NCBI GenBank assembly: GCA_017620015.1
Contig: JAFZRE010000004.1
Span: 93,627-157,626 of the forward strand
Source of the DNA: Bacteroidales bacterium
Lineage (GTDB): Bacteria; Bacteroidota; Bacteroidia; Bacteroidales; ML635J-15
DNA length: 64,000 bases
Reading direction: 5' to 3'
The notes beneath the pieces were generated by a model that searched no databases, was not told the DNA's origin, and was given only the letters and a program-made list of their open reading frames with translations. Of the stretch, positions 34,701 to 43,012 are shown piece by piece (position 1 is the stretch's first letter; each line of letters opens with the position of its first letter). A program made the position numbers and the translations under genes.

Positions 34701-37700
34701 GAACTTTCCTCCACAGAGTGTCCTTCTGTTGTACAAACAAGAACCATTGGTCACCGCAGTGATGTTTATCCTCAAATCGTCGGACAGGACTCCCTCTGCA
34801 AGGACGGACAGCCGCACAGCTATCATGTTAATGTTCCGGAACTGGAACCATCAATGCGTGTCAACTGGACATCGCCTTATAATGAAGACAATGATGATTT
34901 ACATTTAATCTATAACCCAAATTATGTTATCGACAACCACATCCCTTTAGTAGCTGAAATACGGGATAATTCTACTGACGGCTGTCCATATATTGTTTCT
35001 AAGCAAGTCGGAGTGACAGAAATAAACTATGTCTCGACACCTACTCCATACTGCAACGAAAACAACCCTGGAAGTGTTGAGTTTTTTATCAACAATTATC
35101 AGGAGTCAAACACATTGCCGCCTTATAATTTTTCAGATATATATGGCAACGAACATTCTAACGAAAGTACATTTACCATTGGAAATCTGCCTATTGGAGA
35201 GTATTCATATAATATTACAAACGACTATTGCAATTATAATGGCACCATTGATATAGAATCTTCTTTGGGAGACATAAACATTAGCGTAGTTCAGGATTGC
35301 GAAGTCGATACGATAAAACTGTGGAAGGAAGACAATACGTCTTTGAGCGGATATGTGTTTACATTAAATAGCGGTGATTATTCATACGAAAAGACTACGG
35401 ACGAATCTGTACTTACACTTGTGGTCAGCCAGTATTCCGAATATTCCAATATGGTAGTATATCCACAATGTAGTATTAACATTACTGAAACAGAACCAGA
35501 TTTTTGTTCCTTAAGTATTGATGTTTCTATTCCATCGCTTCCCAAAGTAGAAATTATCACTCATTGTAATAATGACAATACTGCGTATACCACTGTTATA
35601 ATACATAATGTTGAAGATATTAATCTGCTTGATTTAGAGATTGATTTCGTGAACAATGATAATGCTACAATAGCTTTTGACCATTTTGATATACATGGTG
35701 ATGTGTACTATAGGATTTCCAATATAACATGCAGCGATTTGCTAGACGTCAACGAACTTTATGTTGAATACGATGGTTGCGTAATATACAAGGCTCCTAT
35801 TGAGGGATGCTTTATAAAGGAGATTATACCTGAATATAAACCAATATGCGAAACGGGTGGACTTACTGACATTGCACTCAGAATTATTTATCCGACGGGA
35901 CTAATGATGCCTGATAATGTATTCTGGACATGGAGCACTGCCAGCAGCCTGGAGCCAACAACAACTGAACATGTATCAGAAAACGAGTCGGTAACAATTC
36001 TACAAAATGTATATGCAGGAACATACAACTATGCCATTCATTTCGGCAACTGCATTCGCGAGGGAACTGTAGAGGTTGTGGAAGAGAACCCGACAGAATA
36101 TACGATTGAAACAACTAATAATGGGACAAGTACTATTGTTTGTGTAAATATTATATCCCTGCCATCGGGCATAAGCACCCTTATTGCTCACGATGCAGCA
36201 GGTAACGAACTGATAAACAATCCAATTGTTTCTGGACAGCGATATTGTTTTAATGGCACATCTGGCTACCAAGCCGACATTATAACAATTTGCGATACTT
36301 TTCCAATAAATTTCAGTGTGTTCAACATAAATGTAGATTTGGAATCCGAAGCCTGCTACAAAAGTACTGCTTCCATAAGTTTTGAAATTTCGGGAGGTAC
36401 TGCTCCATATACCGCAACATTTACAAGCGGAAACCTTACGACAACACAGACATTCAGCAATAGCGGACAAAATGTAATGTATGCGGAAATTATGCAGGGG
36501 GCAGCAAATTCACTTCTTGTTGAATCTGCCGACGGACACTCGTATTACATTGATTTGACCCCGATAGATTATCTTTCGGGGTTTATGAGACTGCAAGTTC
36601 CTATTCAAGATTCATACATTGGCGAAACGCTAGTAGTCCCCTCGTTCCAGCCATTGCCAATCAACCGCAATGTGACGTTTACAAATTGTACAATATACTG
36701 TGCTTATAACGGTTACAACACAATCGAACAGACTCAATGGACAATACAACCTGGCAAAACTGTAACATTCGAAAATTGTACCATTAAATCAGGCTGTCCC
36801 GATAAGATGTGGCAGGGAATAAAGGTCGATGGGGATGCAAATTCGGCACATTCTATCGTAAGCCAGCACGGCAAGGTAATATGTCGGAACGGTACGACAA
36901 TCGAGGATGCAATAAAGGCTTTGGAATCGACAAATGGAGGAATAATAAAAGCCAATGGCTGTCATTTCAACAACAACAAGTACGATATATATTACAATCG
37001 TTATTCTTACTCTCATTCGTTAGGTATCGGATATAGTATTACTCCAAACATATATGATTGTACATTCACTACCACTCGACTGCTTAACGACAACAGTATA
37101 TTCCCCGATGCTCACATATATATGGACAATGTTGGTGGCGTATATATAGGCGGTTGTACATTTGAGAATACGATGTCATATTCCACAGCTGTATTGCCGG
37201 ATATAGGCACACCATATTATACAGACTGCCGTGGTATTGGAATAAAAACCAATAGGAGTTATTTCAATACATATTCTGCCAATAATTTTAAGAAACTTTA
37301 TTACGGAGTATATGTAAATGGATTCTATTCTAGTTCTGTAAAAGTTCTAAATTCCACTTTCACAGATAATTACCGTGGAATATATGTAAATTACAATCCT
37401 GGGTGCAAGATAAAAGGCAACAGCGTATCAGTATATAGGGGAACCGTTGCTATGCTGAATCCTGACAACGATGTAGATTTTGGCGCATACATTGAATCGT
37501 GCTCCGCTTTTACATTCGAGGAAAACACCATTTCAAATGCCACGACTGGATTATATGTGTACAATTCCGGCTCCTCGGCAAATACAGTAAAGTACAATAC
37601 ATTTATCGGACAGCCAATTCCTTTTGCTTTTCAGCCAATAGAACCCACTAGACCTGGCACATACAATGCGATTATTGTTTCTGGGGTAAATTCCAATTAT

Positions 37701-39272
37701 GTAAATGGCAGTCCAAATAATACAGGTGATATTGGATTAGAGATTTTATGTAACAAATTTCAAAGGAACACCAACGACATAGGAGTAAAGGACGGTTATA
37801 TGTGCCGTTACCAAGGCAGTTCTACCGACCCAACCGGCAACCAGTTCCTGGCAACCGATATAAGCACTCGTGGTCACTACCAGTTCCGCACCAAATTTAC
37901 AAATGCAGGAAACAGCACATACAATGTTTACCAATATGACTATTACCAACACGATGACAATGCCACAGAAAACATAAACAACTATGTACGAGAGTTGCAT
38001 ACTGGACATTATAATAATAGCACCGTAATACCTCATACAAATGACGAACAAGGATTCGAAGATTCATATTGCCAATGCAACAATGGCGGAGGTATAGATC
38101 CTCCTATACCGCCAGTTCCAGATACTTTAATAATAAGAATTATGTCGAGTATGCAGCAACTGGGTTCTACACTTGCAGCAGAAGAAAGCGAACTTGAATC
38201 TAAGATTGACGGTGGCAATACCACAAATGCATTGACAAAGGTTTCGTCGATTTCTTCAGTTTTGAAACCACAAATCAATGAACTCTCGTATAACGGTTAC
38301 CTTAGTGATACTGTATGCAATGCGCTTGTTGATAAAATCGATGAGAATCCTACTTTTGTAACATCTGTTTTTGTGGAAAACTCACCGCTTCCAAATGAAA
38401 CTTTTGAAAAAGTACAAGATGCTGAAATTTCTAATATATTAAAAACAGTGTTATCATATTATCAGTCTGGCGAAAATGCAAGGATTGCAGACGAAAGGAT
38501 TATAGGAAACATAAAACAGGAAATATCACATAACGAGAATCTTTTGTACAGCAAGGCTATGAACGATAGCCTTGTAGATACAGACTATAACACCATATTA
38601 GATTACTTTACTTTAAAAAACGACCTTGACAGCAAGATAAAGTCTTGCAATATACTTATTTCTATGGGCAACTATGATTTGGCTCGTCAAATGGTTCCAG
38701 ACATACGTTCTTTTGGAACAACAGAAGCATTAAATTTTGCAGAAGTCATTGATATGTATATTTCTACAATGGATACCTCTATGACTAAAAATATGTTGAA
38801 GCAAAAATTCAACCAACTAAATGACCTCATTGCAGATAATAGTCCGACATATTCAGGACTTGCCAAGACTCTATATGAATATGCTTTTGACACTATATTG
38901 CCAAAATATACGCCACTTTTTGAAGATGAATTACAGTCTAAAACAGCAATGGATGAAAATATATCTGAAATTTATCCGTATGCAATATATCCAAATCCTA
39001 CCAGTGATTTCATAAATATTGAACTAGCAAGCAATATTCTTAACGATGAAATAATAGAATTCCTCAAACATTATGGATTTGAGAATATTGATGATTGTGC
39101 GACCATCGAGGTTAATATTTATGATGTAAATTCTCGACTTATAAGGACAGGTGAATACAAATATGACGCACTAATAAGCATTGATGTAAGCAAGTATATA
39201 TCAGGGACATATCTTGTTCAAATAAAAAGTTGCTACAATAATTTAATCCAAACTAAAATTGTTAAATTATAA
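31761..39272 (+). CDS. Giant secreted M43-like (cytophagalysin) metalloprotease with T9SS sorting domain
   Basis: A 2,503-residue exported protein. A signal peptide begins at Met16 (M-S-F-I-R-Y-I-I-P-I-F-I-L-L-F); the true start may be ATG 31806, although ATG 31761 fits the promoter. Residues about 150-410 resemble a pappalysin/cytophagalysin protease: I-P-V-V-F-H-V-I-V, zinc motif H341-E-L-G-H345-F-F-G-L-K-H351, and Met-turn N-V-M386-N-Y. A propeller-like region (about 535-900), several Ig/SprB-like segments (for example G-G-T-A-P-Y-T near 1545) and a right-handed beta-helix (about 1630-2010) follow, then a helical stretch (about 2120-2390). A T9SS sorting domain (I-Y-P-N-P-T-S-D-F) ends the chain. 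The gene is A+T-rich relative to its neighbours. The next gene, 13 nt on, is probably its partner. Confidence 0.9.
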   Translation: MEFLLDKHLRKTIGTMSFIRYIIPIFILLFTSGLSAQTVSLSPEQCGQAIPYGSPIVCTANDSAVEYEFKFFTSEDTAIITSQRNYILAETYYNILHADLAYQTIIRCRFGENWGAYGDTCITKIVIDWFSGMQALYNTNEPITNRTEFNCEENLNDEYTIPVVFHVIVPDGYDGENIVDYLSPDRINEQLDIINKFFAGEMVEEGDDNVIDAKMHFCFAKKDNIGRNLEIEYNGNTYYGITYRSRNEGENISVDETTYLNNLRDIEYEACSYYTLFPRNKYLNIFVFEKMSNPFYYGEAGSIEALGDGARFSYIRLRQDVVGARREMRSFGKDKGYTAVHELGHFFGLKHTFDEEDYEDLGLDYQSDPPYNSNCIETEPNVHNVMNYVNDECKYFFTRGQVCRMRKTIATYSELSALANSSVATECEPTQPNIYSANIVSPVENIICQHRSDIITITADDIDLVKQITINGNPVDLEDSDVEIDEQANTIEIQYTFDALGYYDIEVSCGYENNLTWLTTHRIIETIECETPTDNLEQAQWYYDSYASLDFRDGLARFKTDSDMDANVSESSICDSQGNLLFYTDGRQIWNSQHNLFENSVLESQIKERSTIILKFSEFKYAIISISVNDGRLYGCVVDVTSGLNENATLSWTSLSFGNDLTNLTVLSAVPTRDPNKYWLLATKKIGDTYYRCVAKLAYDSNNSSMTILNADIDSYVLCDSNVLSIKVSPDAQYVLYSTENNGIKFFRFYANSGEMDFLDCNLHVEGAKGCAIEFSQSGKFLYMAGHANGIRDQIIITQYVMEQMQCVCDIQRTEICRWEGLYDENFHAYVNLQRAPDGKIYIGRYSDIYPNSRMIGVILNPEVRDEDNGRSNMCGVRMHAIDYNENRYVNHINFPNLVDVKEIDTCKVDFFVCADWCPGNVPREISNIVNLSNTLHNTWRFYDENNNLIATSSSSYDIDNGRPDSQDYSNINTYEFVTIELSSTECPSVVQTRTIGHRSDVYPQIVGQDSLCKDGQPHSYHVNVPELEPSMRVNWTSPYNEDNDDLHLIYNPNYVIDNHIPLVAEIRDNSTDGCPYIVSKQVGVTEINYVSTPTPYCNENNPGSVEFFINNYQESNTLPPYNFSDIYGNEHSNESTFTIGNLPIGEYSYNITNDYCNYNGTIDIESSLGDINISVVQDCEVDTIKLWKEDNTSLSGYVFTLNSGDYSYEKTTDESVLTLVVSQYSEYSNMVVYPQCSINITETEPDFCSLSIDVSIPSLPKVEIITHCNNDNTAYTTVIIHNVEDINLLDLEIDFVNNDNATIAFDHFDIHGDVYYRISNITCSDLLDVNELYVEYDGCVIYKAPIEGCFIKEIIPEYKPICETGGLTDIALRIIYPTGLMMPDNVFWTWSTASSLEPTTTEHVSENESVTILQNVYAGTYNYAIHFGNCIREGTVEVVEENPTEYTIETTNNGTSTIVCVNIISLPSGISTLIAHDAAGNELINNPIVSGQRYCFNGTSGYQADIITICDTFPINFSVFNINVDLESEACYKSTASISFEISGGTAPYTATFTSGNLTTTQTFSNSGQNVMYAEIMQGAANSLLVESADGHSYYIDLTPIDYLSGFMRLQVPIQDSYIGETLVVPSFQPLPINRNVTFTNCTIYCAYNGYNTIEQTQWTIQPGKTVTFENCTIKSGCPDKMWQGIKVDGDANSAHSIVSQHGKVICRNGTTIEDAIKALESTNGGIIKANGCHFNNNKYDIYYNRYSYSHSLGIGYSITPNIYDCTFTTTRLLNDNSIFPDAHIYMDNVGGVYIGGCTFENTMSYSTAVLPDIGTPYYTDCRGIGIKTNRSYFNTYSANNFKKLYYGVYVNGFYSSSVKVLNSTFTDNYRGIYVNYNPGCKIKGNSVSVYRGTVAMLNPDNDVDFGAYIESCSAFTFEENTISNATTGLYVYNSGSSANTVKYNTFIGQPIPFAFQPIEPTRPGTYNAIIVSGVNSNYVNGSPNNTGDIGLEILCNKFQRNTNDIGVKDGYMCRYQGSSTDPTGNQFLATDISTRGHYQFRTKFTNAGNSTYNVYQYDYYQHDDNATENINNYVRELHTGHYNNSTVIPHTNDEQGFEDSYCQCNNGGGIDPPIPPVPDTLIIRIMSSMQQLGSTLAAEESELESKIDGGNTTNALTKVSSISSVLKPQINELSYNGYLSDTVCNALVDKIDENPTFVTSVFVENSPLPNETFEKVQDAEISNILKTVLSYYQSGENARIADERIIGNIKQEISHNENLLYSKAMNDSLVDTDYNTILDYFTLKNDLDSKIKSCNILISMGNYDLARQMVPDIRSFGTTEALNFAEVIDMYISTMDTSMTKNMLKQKFNQLNDLIADNSPTYSGLAKTLYEYAFDTILPKYTPLFEDELQSKTAMDENISEIYPYAIYPNPTSDFINIELASNILNDEIIEFLKHYGFENIDDCATIEVNIYDVNSRLIRTGEYKYDALISIDVSKYISGTYLVQIKSCYNNLIQTKIVKL

Positions 39273-39285
39273 TAAAGTTCATACA

Positions 39286-41181
39286 ATGAAAAAGTCTTCA
39301 AATAAAGTATATATTATTCTGTTAGTTATCTTTGGAATAAATTGCCAGGCTCAGACAAGATTCAATATTGTAACTGATTTCGGTCATCAAGAAATGAATG
39401 TTTTAAATTCTGTTACTTCTTTGGATAATGGTTATATAATTGTTGTTGGCACAGAAGATTCTCAATTTGGAGATAATCGTTGTTCTATGTTAGTAAAAAC
39501 AGACAATGACGGGAATATGTTACATAGCACAATTATAGGTGATGCCCAGTATAATGTATCCGAAGGTCTGGTCTCTGTAAATCCAGTGTATGCGTCAAAT
39601 GTCGGTACCTATAAGTTTATCTTTAACATTGGTCCTAATATAAAATTATTGTCGTATGAATTTGATGAGGACCTTCAAATACTTGACACGGTAACAATAA
39701 AAAAAGACTCCACGGCTCGAGCAAAAAAGTTATGTAGTTTATATACGGAAGATTACATATATATAGGAGGACAATATTTACCGGAATACTCGGAATATTT
39801 AGTAAAATATGACAATAATGGGAATGTTGTAGCAGAAGCAGAAAGATTAAATCATATAGGTATCGGTAATTTGATTATTAATAATAATGCTATTATAGCG
39901 GCTGGTCTTATGAGTAATAATAATCATAATTGGGTTGTACAAAAGTTGGATACTTCACTAAATATCATCTGGCAAAAAACTTACGGACGAAACAATATGA
40001 TAAATGGTACGCAAATATTCATCGCTTCCGCCCCTGATTCCTGTTATGTAATGAGTGGCATATATCCAGTATGCTATGCCAACCGATACGAGCACGAAAC
40101 AAGCAATGCGGCTTGTGTAAGGAAGATAGATGATGATGGCAATTTACTGTGGGAGAAAATAATAAAGAACTATAATATTTATCCTGGTATTGCTTTCGGC
40201 GAAAGCGCTTACGACCTTTATGTTGATGGCGAAGGATTCATATATGTTGTTGGATTGGGGAGCAATTGCGAAGGATATGCAGGAATATTGTTAAAGTTGA
40301 CCCACAACGGAGAAATTGTATATCGCAGGAACTATCTGCCCACAGGCGGACACAACGGTTGGATGGCATACCTTAACAGCGTAAAGCCTACTTCAGACGG
40401 AGGTCTTATTATGGGAGGCTACACATACAGCGAATTCTATGGAACAGATTTCGACGGATACTACCAGCAGCCATGGCTTGTAAAGACCGATATTGATGGT
40501 TTGGACGGACTGTGCTATACTGAGTTGCCCGAACTATATTTGGATGTATTCATTCCCGATACGGTATGCAACCTTGATACGATAGACTGTGTTGTAAACA
40601 TCAGCGGACCGTCGGCACCATACACCTTGGAGTTCAGTACAGGACAGACAATCGAAAACATATATTATCCTGATGTTTTCGTACCAAGGGAGATAGGTAT
40701 AGACACCGTATTAACCGGTGAAAGAATGTACCAATATACGGAAACAATTACCGAAGCAACGCTAAAGGATACGGATACCGCTGTAGAAAACATCATAGCC
40801 AAGCATTATAATATTTCCACCCCTACGCACCCTGGCGAGCAGCAGCTTACAATAAGCCTTACGGACTTCTACGGCAATACCAAGACCATCTACAAGGACA
40901 TTTATGTAAATCCCTGCCACGAGGTGGAAGTGGACGAGAATGAAAATGTTGTGCTGTCGGTTTATCCAAATCCTGCAAGTGAAAGCATTACCATTGCAGG
41001 CGAAAATATTGCAGAAATACAAATCTGCAATTTGTTAGGAGAGGTGGTGTATGAAATGCAACAATGCAATGGCAATAATGTCATCTCCACGGATGGAATG
41101 GGCGAAGGAAGCTATTTTGTAAGGGTAAGGATGAATGACGGCAAGGTGGTGACAAAGAAGATTGTGGTGGTGAAGGGCTAA
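39286..41181 (+). CDS. Secreted protein with T9SS sorting domain, partner of the M43-like protease
   Basis: A 631-residue exported protein. Signal peptide M-K-K-S-S-N-K-V-Y-I-I-L-L-V-I-F-G. The body has repeats of the type L-D-N-G-Y-I-I-V-V-G-T, D-D-D-G-N-L-L-W-E-K, S-D-G-G-L-I-M-G-G-Y, resembling propeller blades of delta-60-repeat-like surface proteins. Two Ig-like segments follow, then the T9SS domain V-Y-P-N-P-A-S-E-S-I-T ending I-V-V-V-K-G. ATG 39286 is chosen because it opens the signal peptide. It lies 13 nt after the giant protease gene and probably shares its mRNA. Function unknown; surface binding is inferred. Confidence 0.85.
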   Translation: MKKSSNKVYIILLVIFGINCQAQTRFNIVTDFGHQEMNVLNSVTSLDNGYIIVVGTEDSQFGDNRCSMLVKTDNDGNMLHSTIIGDAQYNVSEGLVSVNPVYASNVGTYKFIFNIGPNIKLLSYEFDEDLQILDTVTIKKDSTARAKKLCSLYTEDYIYIGGQYLPEYSEYLVKYDNNGNVVAEAERLNHIGIGNLIINNNAIIAAGLMSNNNHNWVVQKLDTSLNIIWQKTYGRNNMINGTQIFIASAPDSCYVMSGIYPVCYANRYEHETSNAACVRKIDDDGNLLWEKIIKNYNIYPGIAFGESAYDLYVDGEGFIYVVGLGSNCEGYAGILLKLTHNGEIVYRRNYLPTGGHNGWMAYLNSVKPTSDGGLIMGGYTYSEFYGTDFDGYYQQPWLVKTDIDGLDGLCYTELPELYLDVFIPDTVCNLDTIDCVVNISGPSAPYTLEFSTGQTIENIYYPDVFVPREIGIDTVLTGERMYQYTETITEATLKDTDTAVENIIAKHYNISTPTHPGEQQLTISLTDFYGNTKTIYKDIYVNPCHEVEVDENENVVLSVYPNPASESITIAGENIAEIQICNLLGEVVYEMQQCNGNNVISTDGMGEGSYFVRVRMNDGKVVTKKIVVVKG

Positions 41182-41253
41182 AAGGCTGACAGACAACCCT
41201 TCTTGTTTGGGTAATGTTTTTTCTCGCAAGCACCTTCGGCGATTAGTGATATT

Positions 41254-41299
41254 ATTCACCGAAAAATTTTCGGTGAATAGAGTATTTATTTACCGAAAA
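41254..41299. promoter_or_regulatory. Operator-like palindrome and half-site before the Fic gene
   Basis: ATTCACCGAAAA (41254-41265) and TTTTCGGTGAAT (41267-41278) form a perfect 12-bp inverted repeat around one base. The same arm recurs with one change as ATTTACCGAAAA at 41288-41299, ending 4 nt before the -7 word. The spacing between arms fits a regulator site better than a terminator, since no T run follows. Confidence 0.7.
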
Positions 41300-41303
41300 G
41301 ATT

Positions 41304-41311
41304 TACCTTTG
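41304..41311 (+). promoter_or_regulatory. Bacteroidota -7 element for the Fic gene
   Basis: TACCTTTG matches TAnnTTTG and lies 14 nt before the ATG at 41326. The operator half-site lies in its -33 to -7 spacer. Confidence 0.65.
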
Positions 41312-41325
41312 CAAAAAATTACAAT

Positions 41326-42429
41326 ATGTACCTGCACGAACATACAGGCTGGTGGAAATTCAGATATGACACAGCGTCCGTAATTAATAAACTTGCGGAA
41401 GTGAGACTGTTGCAAGGGAAAGTTCTTGGAAATTTATCGTCTATAGGTTTTTCACAGCAGAACGAAGCACAATTGACCAACTTGTCGCTCGAAATTGTAA
41501 AGTCATCAGAAATCGAAGGAGAAATGCTTAATCTTGAACAGGTCAGGTCGTCGATAGCACAAAGGCTTGGAATCCCTGTGGCAGGAACAACAAAATCGTC
41601 AAGATACATCGACGGCGTTGTGGAAATGATGATTGACGCAACCCAAAACTACACTGCTCCGCTTTCTGACAAAAGGCTGTTCGGATGGCATAATGTATTG
41701 TTTCCCACTGGAATGAGCGGTTTGTACAGGATAGATGTTGCCAAGTACCGCACTCACGAGATGCAAGTAGTTTCCGATGCAATGGGACACGAGAAAGTTC
41801 ACTATCAAGCACCTGCACATAGCAGAGTAAAGACGGAAATGAACCGTCTTATAAAATGGGTAAATTCCGACAATAAGACCGATGCTGTACTTAGCGCTGC
41901 AATTGTGCATTTGTGGTTCGTCACAATCCATCCATTTGACGATGGTAACGGCCGAATAGCAAGAGCATTGACCGAAATGATGCTGTCGAGAGCCGACGGG
42001 ACACCGATGCGGTTCTACAGTATGTCGAACCAGATACAGACCGACAAGAAAAATTACTACAATGTCCTAGAACGCGCACAAAGAGGCGACGGCAACATCA
42101 CCGAATGGATTTTGTGGTTTTTGGATTGTATGAAGAAATCGCTGCTTGCCACCGAAGACACATTGTCATCGGTACTGAAAAAGGCACATTTCTGGGATGT
42201 GCATTCCGAGACCAATTTCAACGCTAGGCAAAAGAAACTCATCAATATGCTATTCGACGGATTCTTTGGAAAACTGACGACTGGCAAATGGGCAAAAATT
42301 GCAAAATGTTCGTCCGATACCGCCTTAAACGACATCAATGATTTGGTTGATAAGGGAGTACTCGTCAAAAACCAAGAAGGTGGTCGAAGTACAAACTATT
42401 CGTTAACAGACAACACTTCCGTCCAATAA
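41326..42429 (+). CDS. Class II Fic domain protein (DUF4172-Fic-wHTH)
   Basis: A 367-residue protein predicted to transfer AMP (or another nucleotide) to target proteins. An N-terminal DUF4172-like region (Y-L-H-E-H-T-G-W-W-K-F-R-Y-D) is followed by the auto-inhibitory helix S60-S-E-I-E64-G65, matching S/T-x-x-x-E-G/N and placed N-terminally as in class II Fic proteins. The core motif H202-P-F-D-D-G-N-G-R-I-A-R is intact. The last 80 residues look like a winged helix (T-G-K-W-A-K-I-A-K-C-S-S-D-T-A-L-N-D-I). The wHTH and the palindrome upstream suggest autoregulation. No antitoxin gene adjoins it, as expected when inhibition is internal. Confidence 0.92.
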   Translation: MYLHEHTGWWKFRYDTASVINKLAEVRLLQGKVLGNLSSIGFSQQNEAQLTNLSLEIVKSSEIEGEMLNLEQVRSSIAQRLGIPVAGTTKSSRYIDGVVEMMIDATQNYTAPLSDKRLFGWHNVLFPTGMSGLYRIDVAKYRTHEMQVVSDAMGHEKVHYQAPAHSRVKTEMNRLIKWVNSDNKTDAVLSAAIVHLWFVTIHPFDDGNGRIARALTEMMLSRADGTPMRFYSMSNQIQTDKKNYYNVLERAQRGDGNITEWILWFLDCMKKSLLATEDTLSSVLKKAHFWDVHSETNFNARQKKLINMLFDGFFGKLTTGKWAKIAKCSSDTALNDINDLVDKGVLVKNQEGGRSTNYSLTDNTSVQ

Positions 42430-42455
42430 ATTTGTTTGAACATTTGGCAAGCCGA

Positions 42456-42485
42456 TTGTGATTTCCCGAAAAAAGCATATTTTTG
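42456..42485 (+). promoter_or_regulatory. Promoter of the MerR-family gene
   Basis: TTG (42456-42458) and TATTTTTG (42478-42485) are separated by 19 nt, the ideal spacing. The ATG follows at 42507. Confidence 0.7.
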
Positions 42486-42506
42486 CAACATAAATTGCAA
42501 TATATT

Positions 42507-42854
42507 ATGGCAAAGGAAAAAACAAACGAATTTAACCCCAATAAGCTCTACTACTCGATTAGCGAAGTGGCATCATATCTTGACATTGCCGAGTCGAACA
42601 TTCGTTTCTGGGAAAAGGAGTTCGAGGCATTCATAAAGCCACAGCGTACCGCCAAGGGCAACCGCCAGTTCACAATGAAGGACATCGAAGTGCTGAAGCA
42701 GATAAAATATCTGGTGAAGGACTGCGGAATGACACTCGACGGCGCCAGCAAACGCCTCTCAAAGAACCGCACCGATGTGGAAACTAACATGGAAATCGTA
42801 AGCCGGCTCGAGGGAATCAAGGAAATGCTTGTGGGAATAAAGAACGAGATGTAA
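42507..42854 (+). CDS. MerR family transcriptional regulator
   Basis: A 115-residue regulator. The MerR HTH is at about 15-60 (Y-Y-S-I-S-E-V-A-S-Y-L-D-I, N-I-R-F-W-E-K-E-F), a helical recognition region follows (T-M-K-D-I-E-V-L-K-Q-I-K-Y-L), and a short coiled coil ends the chain. There is no cysteine-based metal site, so it is not a metal sensor of the classical type. Many Bacteroidota carry this short MerR beside envelope or housekeeping genes; the target is unknown. Start ATG 42507 follows the promoter, ruling out the frame extension to 42483. Confidence 0.88.
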   Translation: MAKEKTNEFNPNKLYYSISEVASYLDIAESNIRFWEKEFEAFIKPQRTAKGNRQFTMKDIEVLKQIKYLVKDCGMTLDGASKRLSKNRTDVETNMEIVSRLEGIKEMLVGIKNEM

Positions 42855-42864
42855 AGAAGGCTAG

Positions 42865-43005
42865 CAGTCCAGCAGGCTAACAGGCCAACAGTCCAGCAGG
42901 CTAACAGGCCAACAGTCCAGCAGTCTAACAGACTAACGGTCTGACTGTCAAACCGGCTGAAAGCCTTTGGGTCTGTGAGCCTGTTCGTCCGTAAGACTGT
43001 AAGAC
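42865..43005. repeat. 24-bp tandem repeat and related words before the Nif3-like gene
   Basis: Two identical 24-bp units (42865-42888, 42889-42912; each CAGTCCAGCAGG plus CTAACAGGCCAA) are followed by a third with three changes (42913-42936). More distant AGNCTNNCAG words continue to 43005. The array has no unique spacers, so it is not a CRISPR. No promoter word was found for the downstream gene. Confidence 0.85.
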
Positions 43006-43012
43006 AGAAGTA

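Noticed and set aside
41254..41278. Palindrome before fic read as a terminator of the preceding T9SS gene
   Set aside because: The stem is A+T-rich, no T run follows it, and the same arm recurs in the fic promoter, which fits an operator better. A terminator role is not excluded.
42865..42936. Three 24-bp units that might be taken for a CRISPR array
   Set aside because: The units are directly adjacent with no spacers and no cas genes are near; it is a simple tandem repeat.
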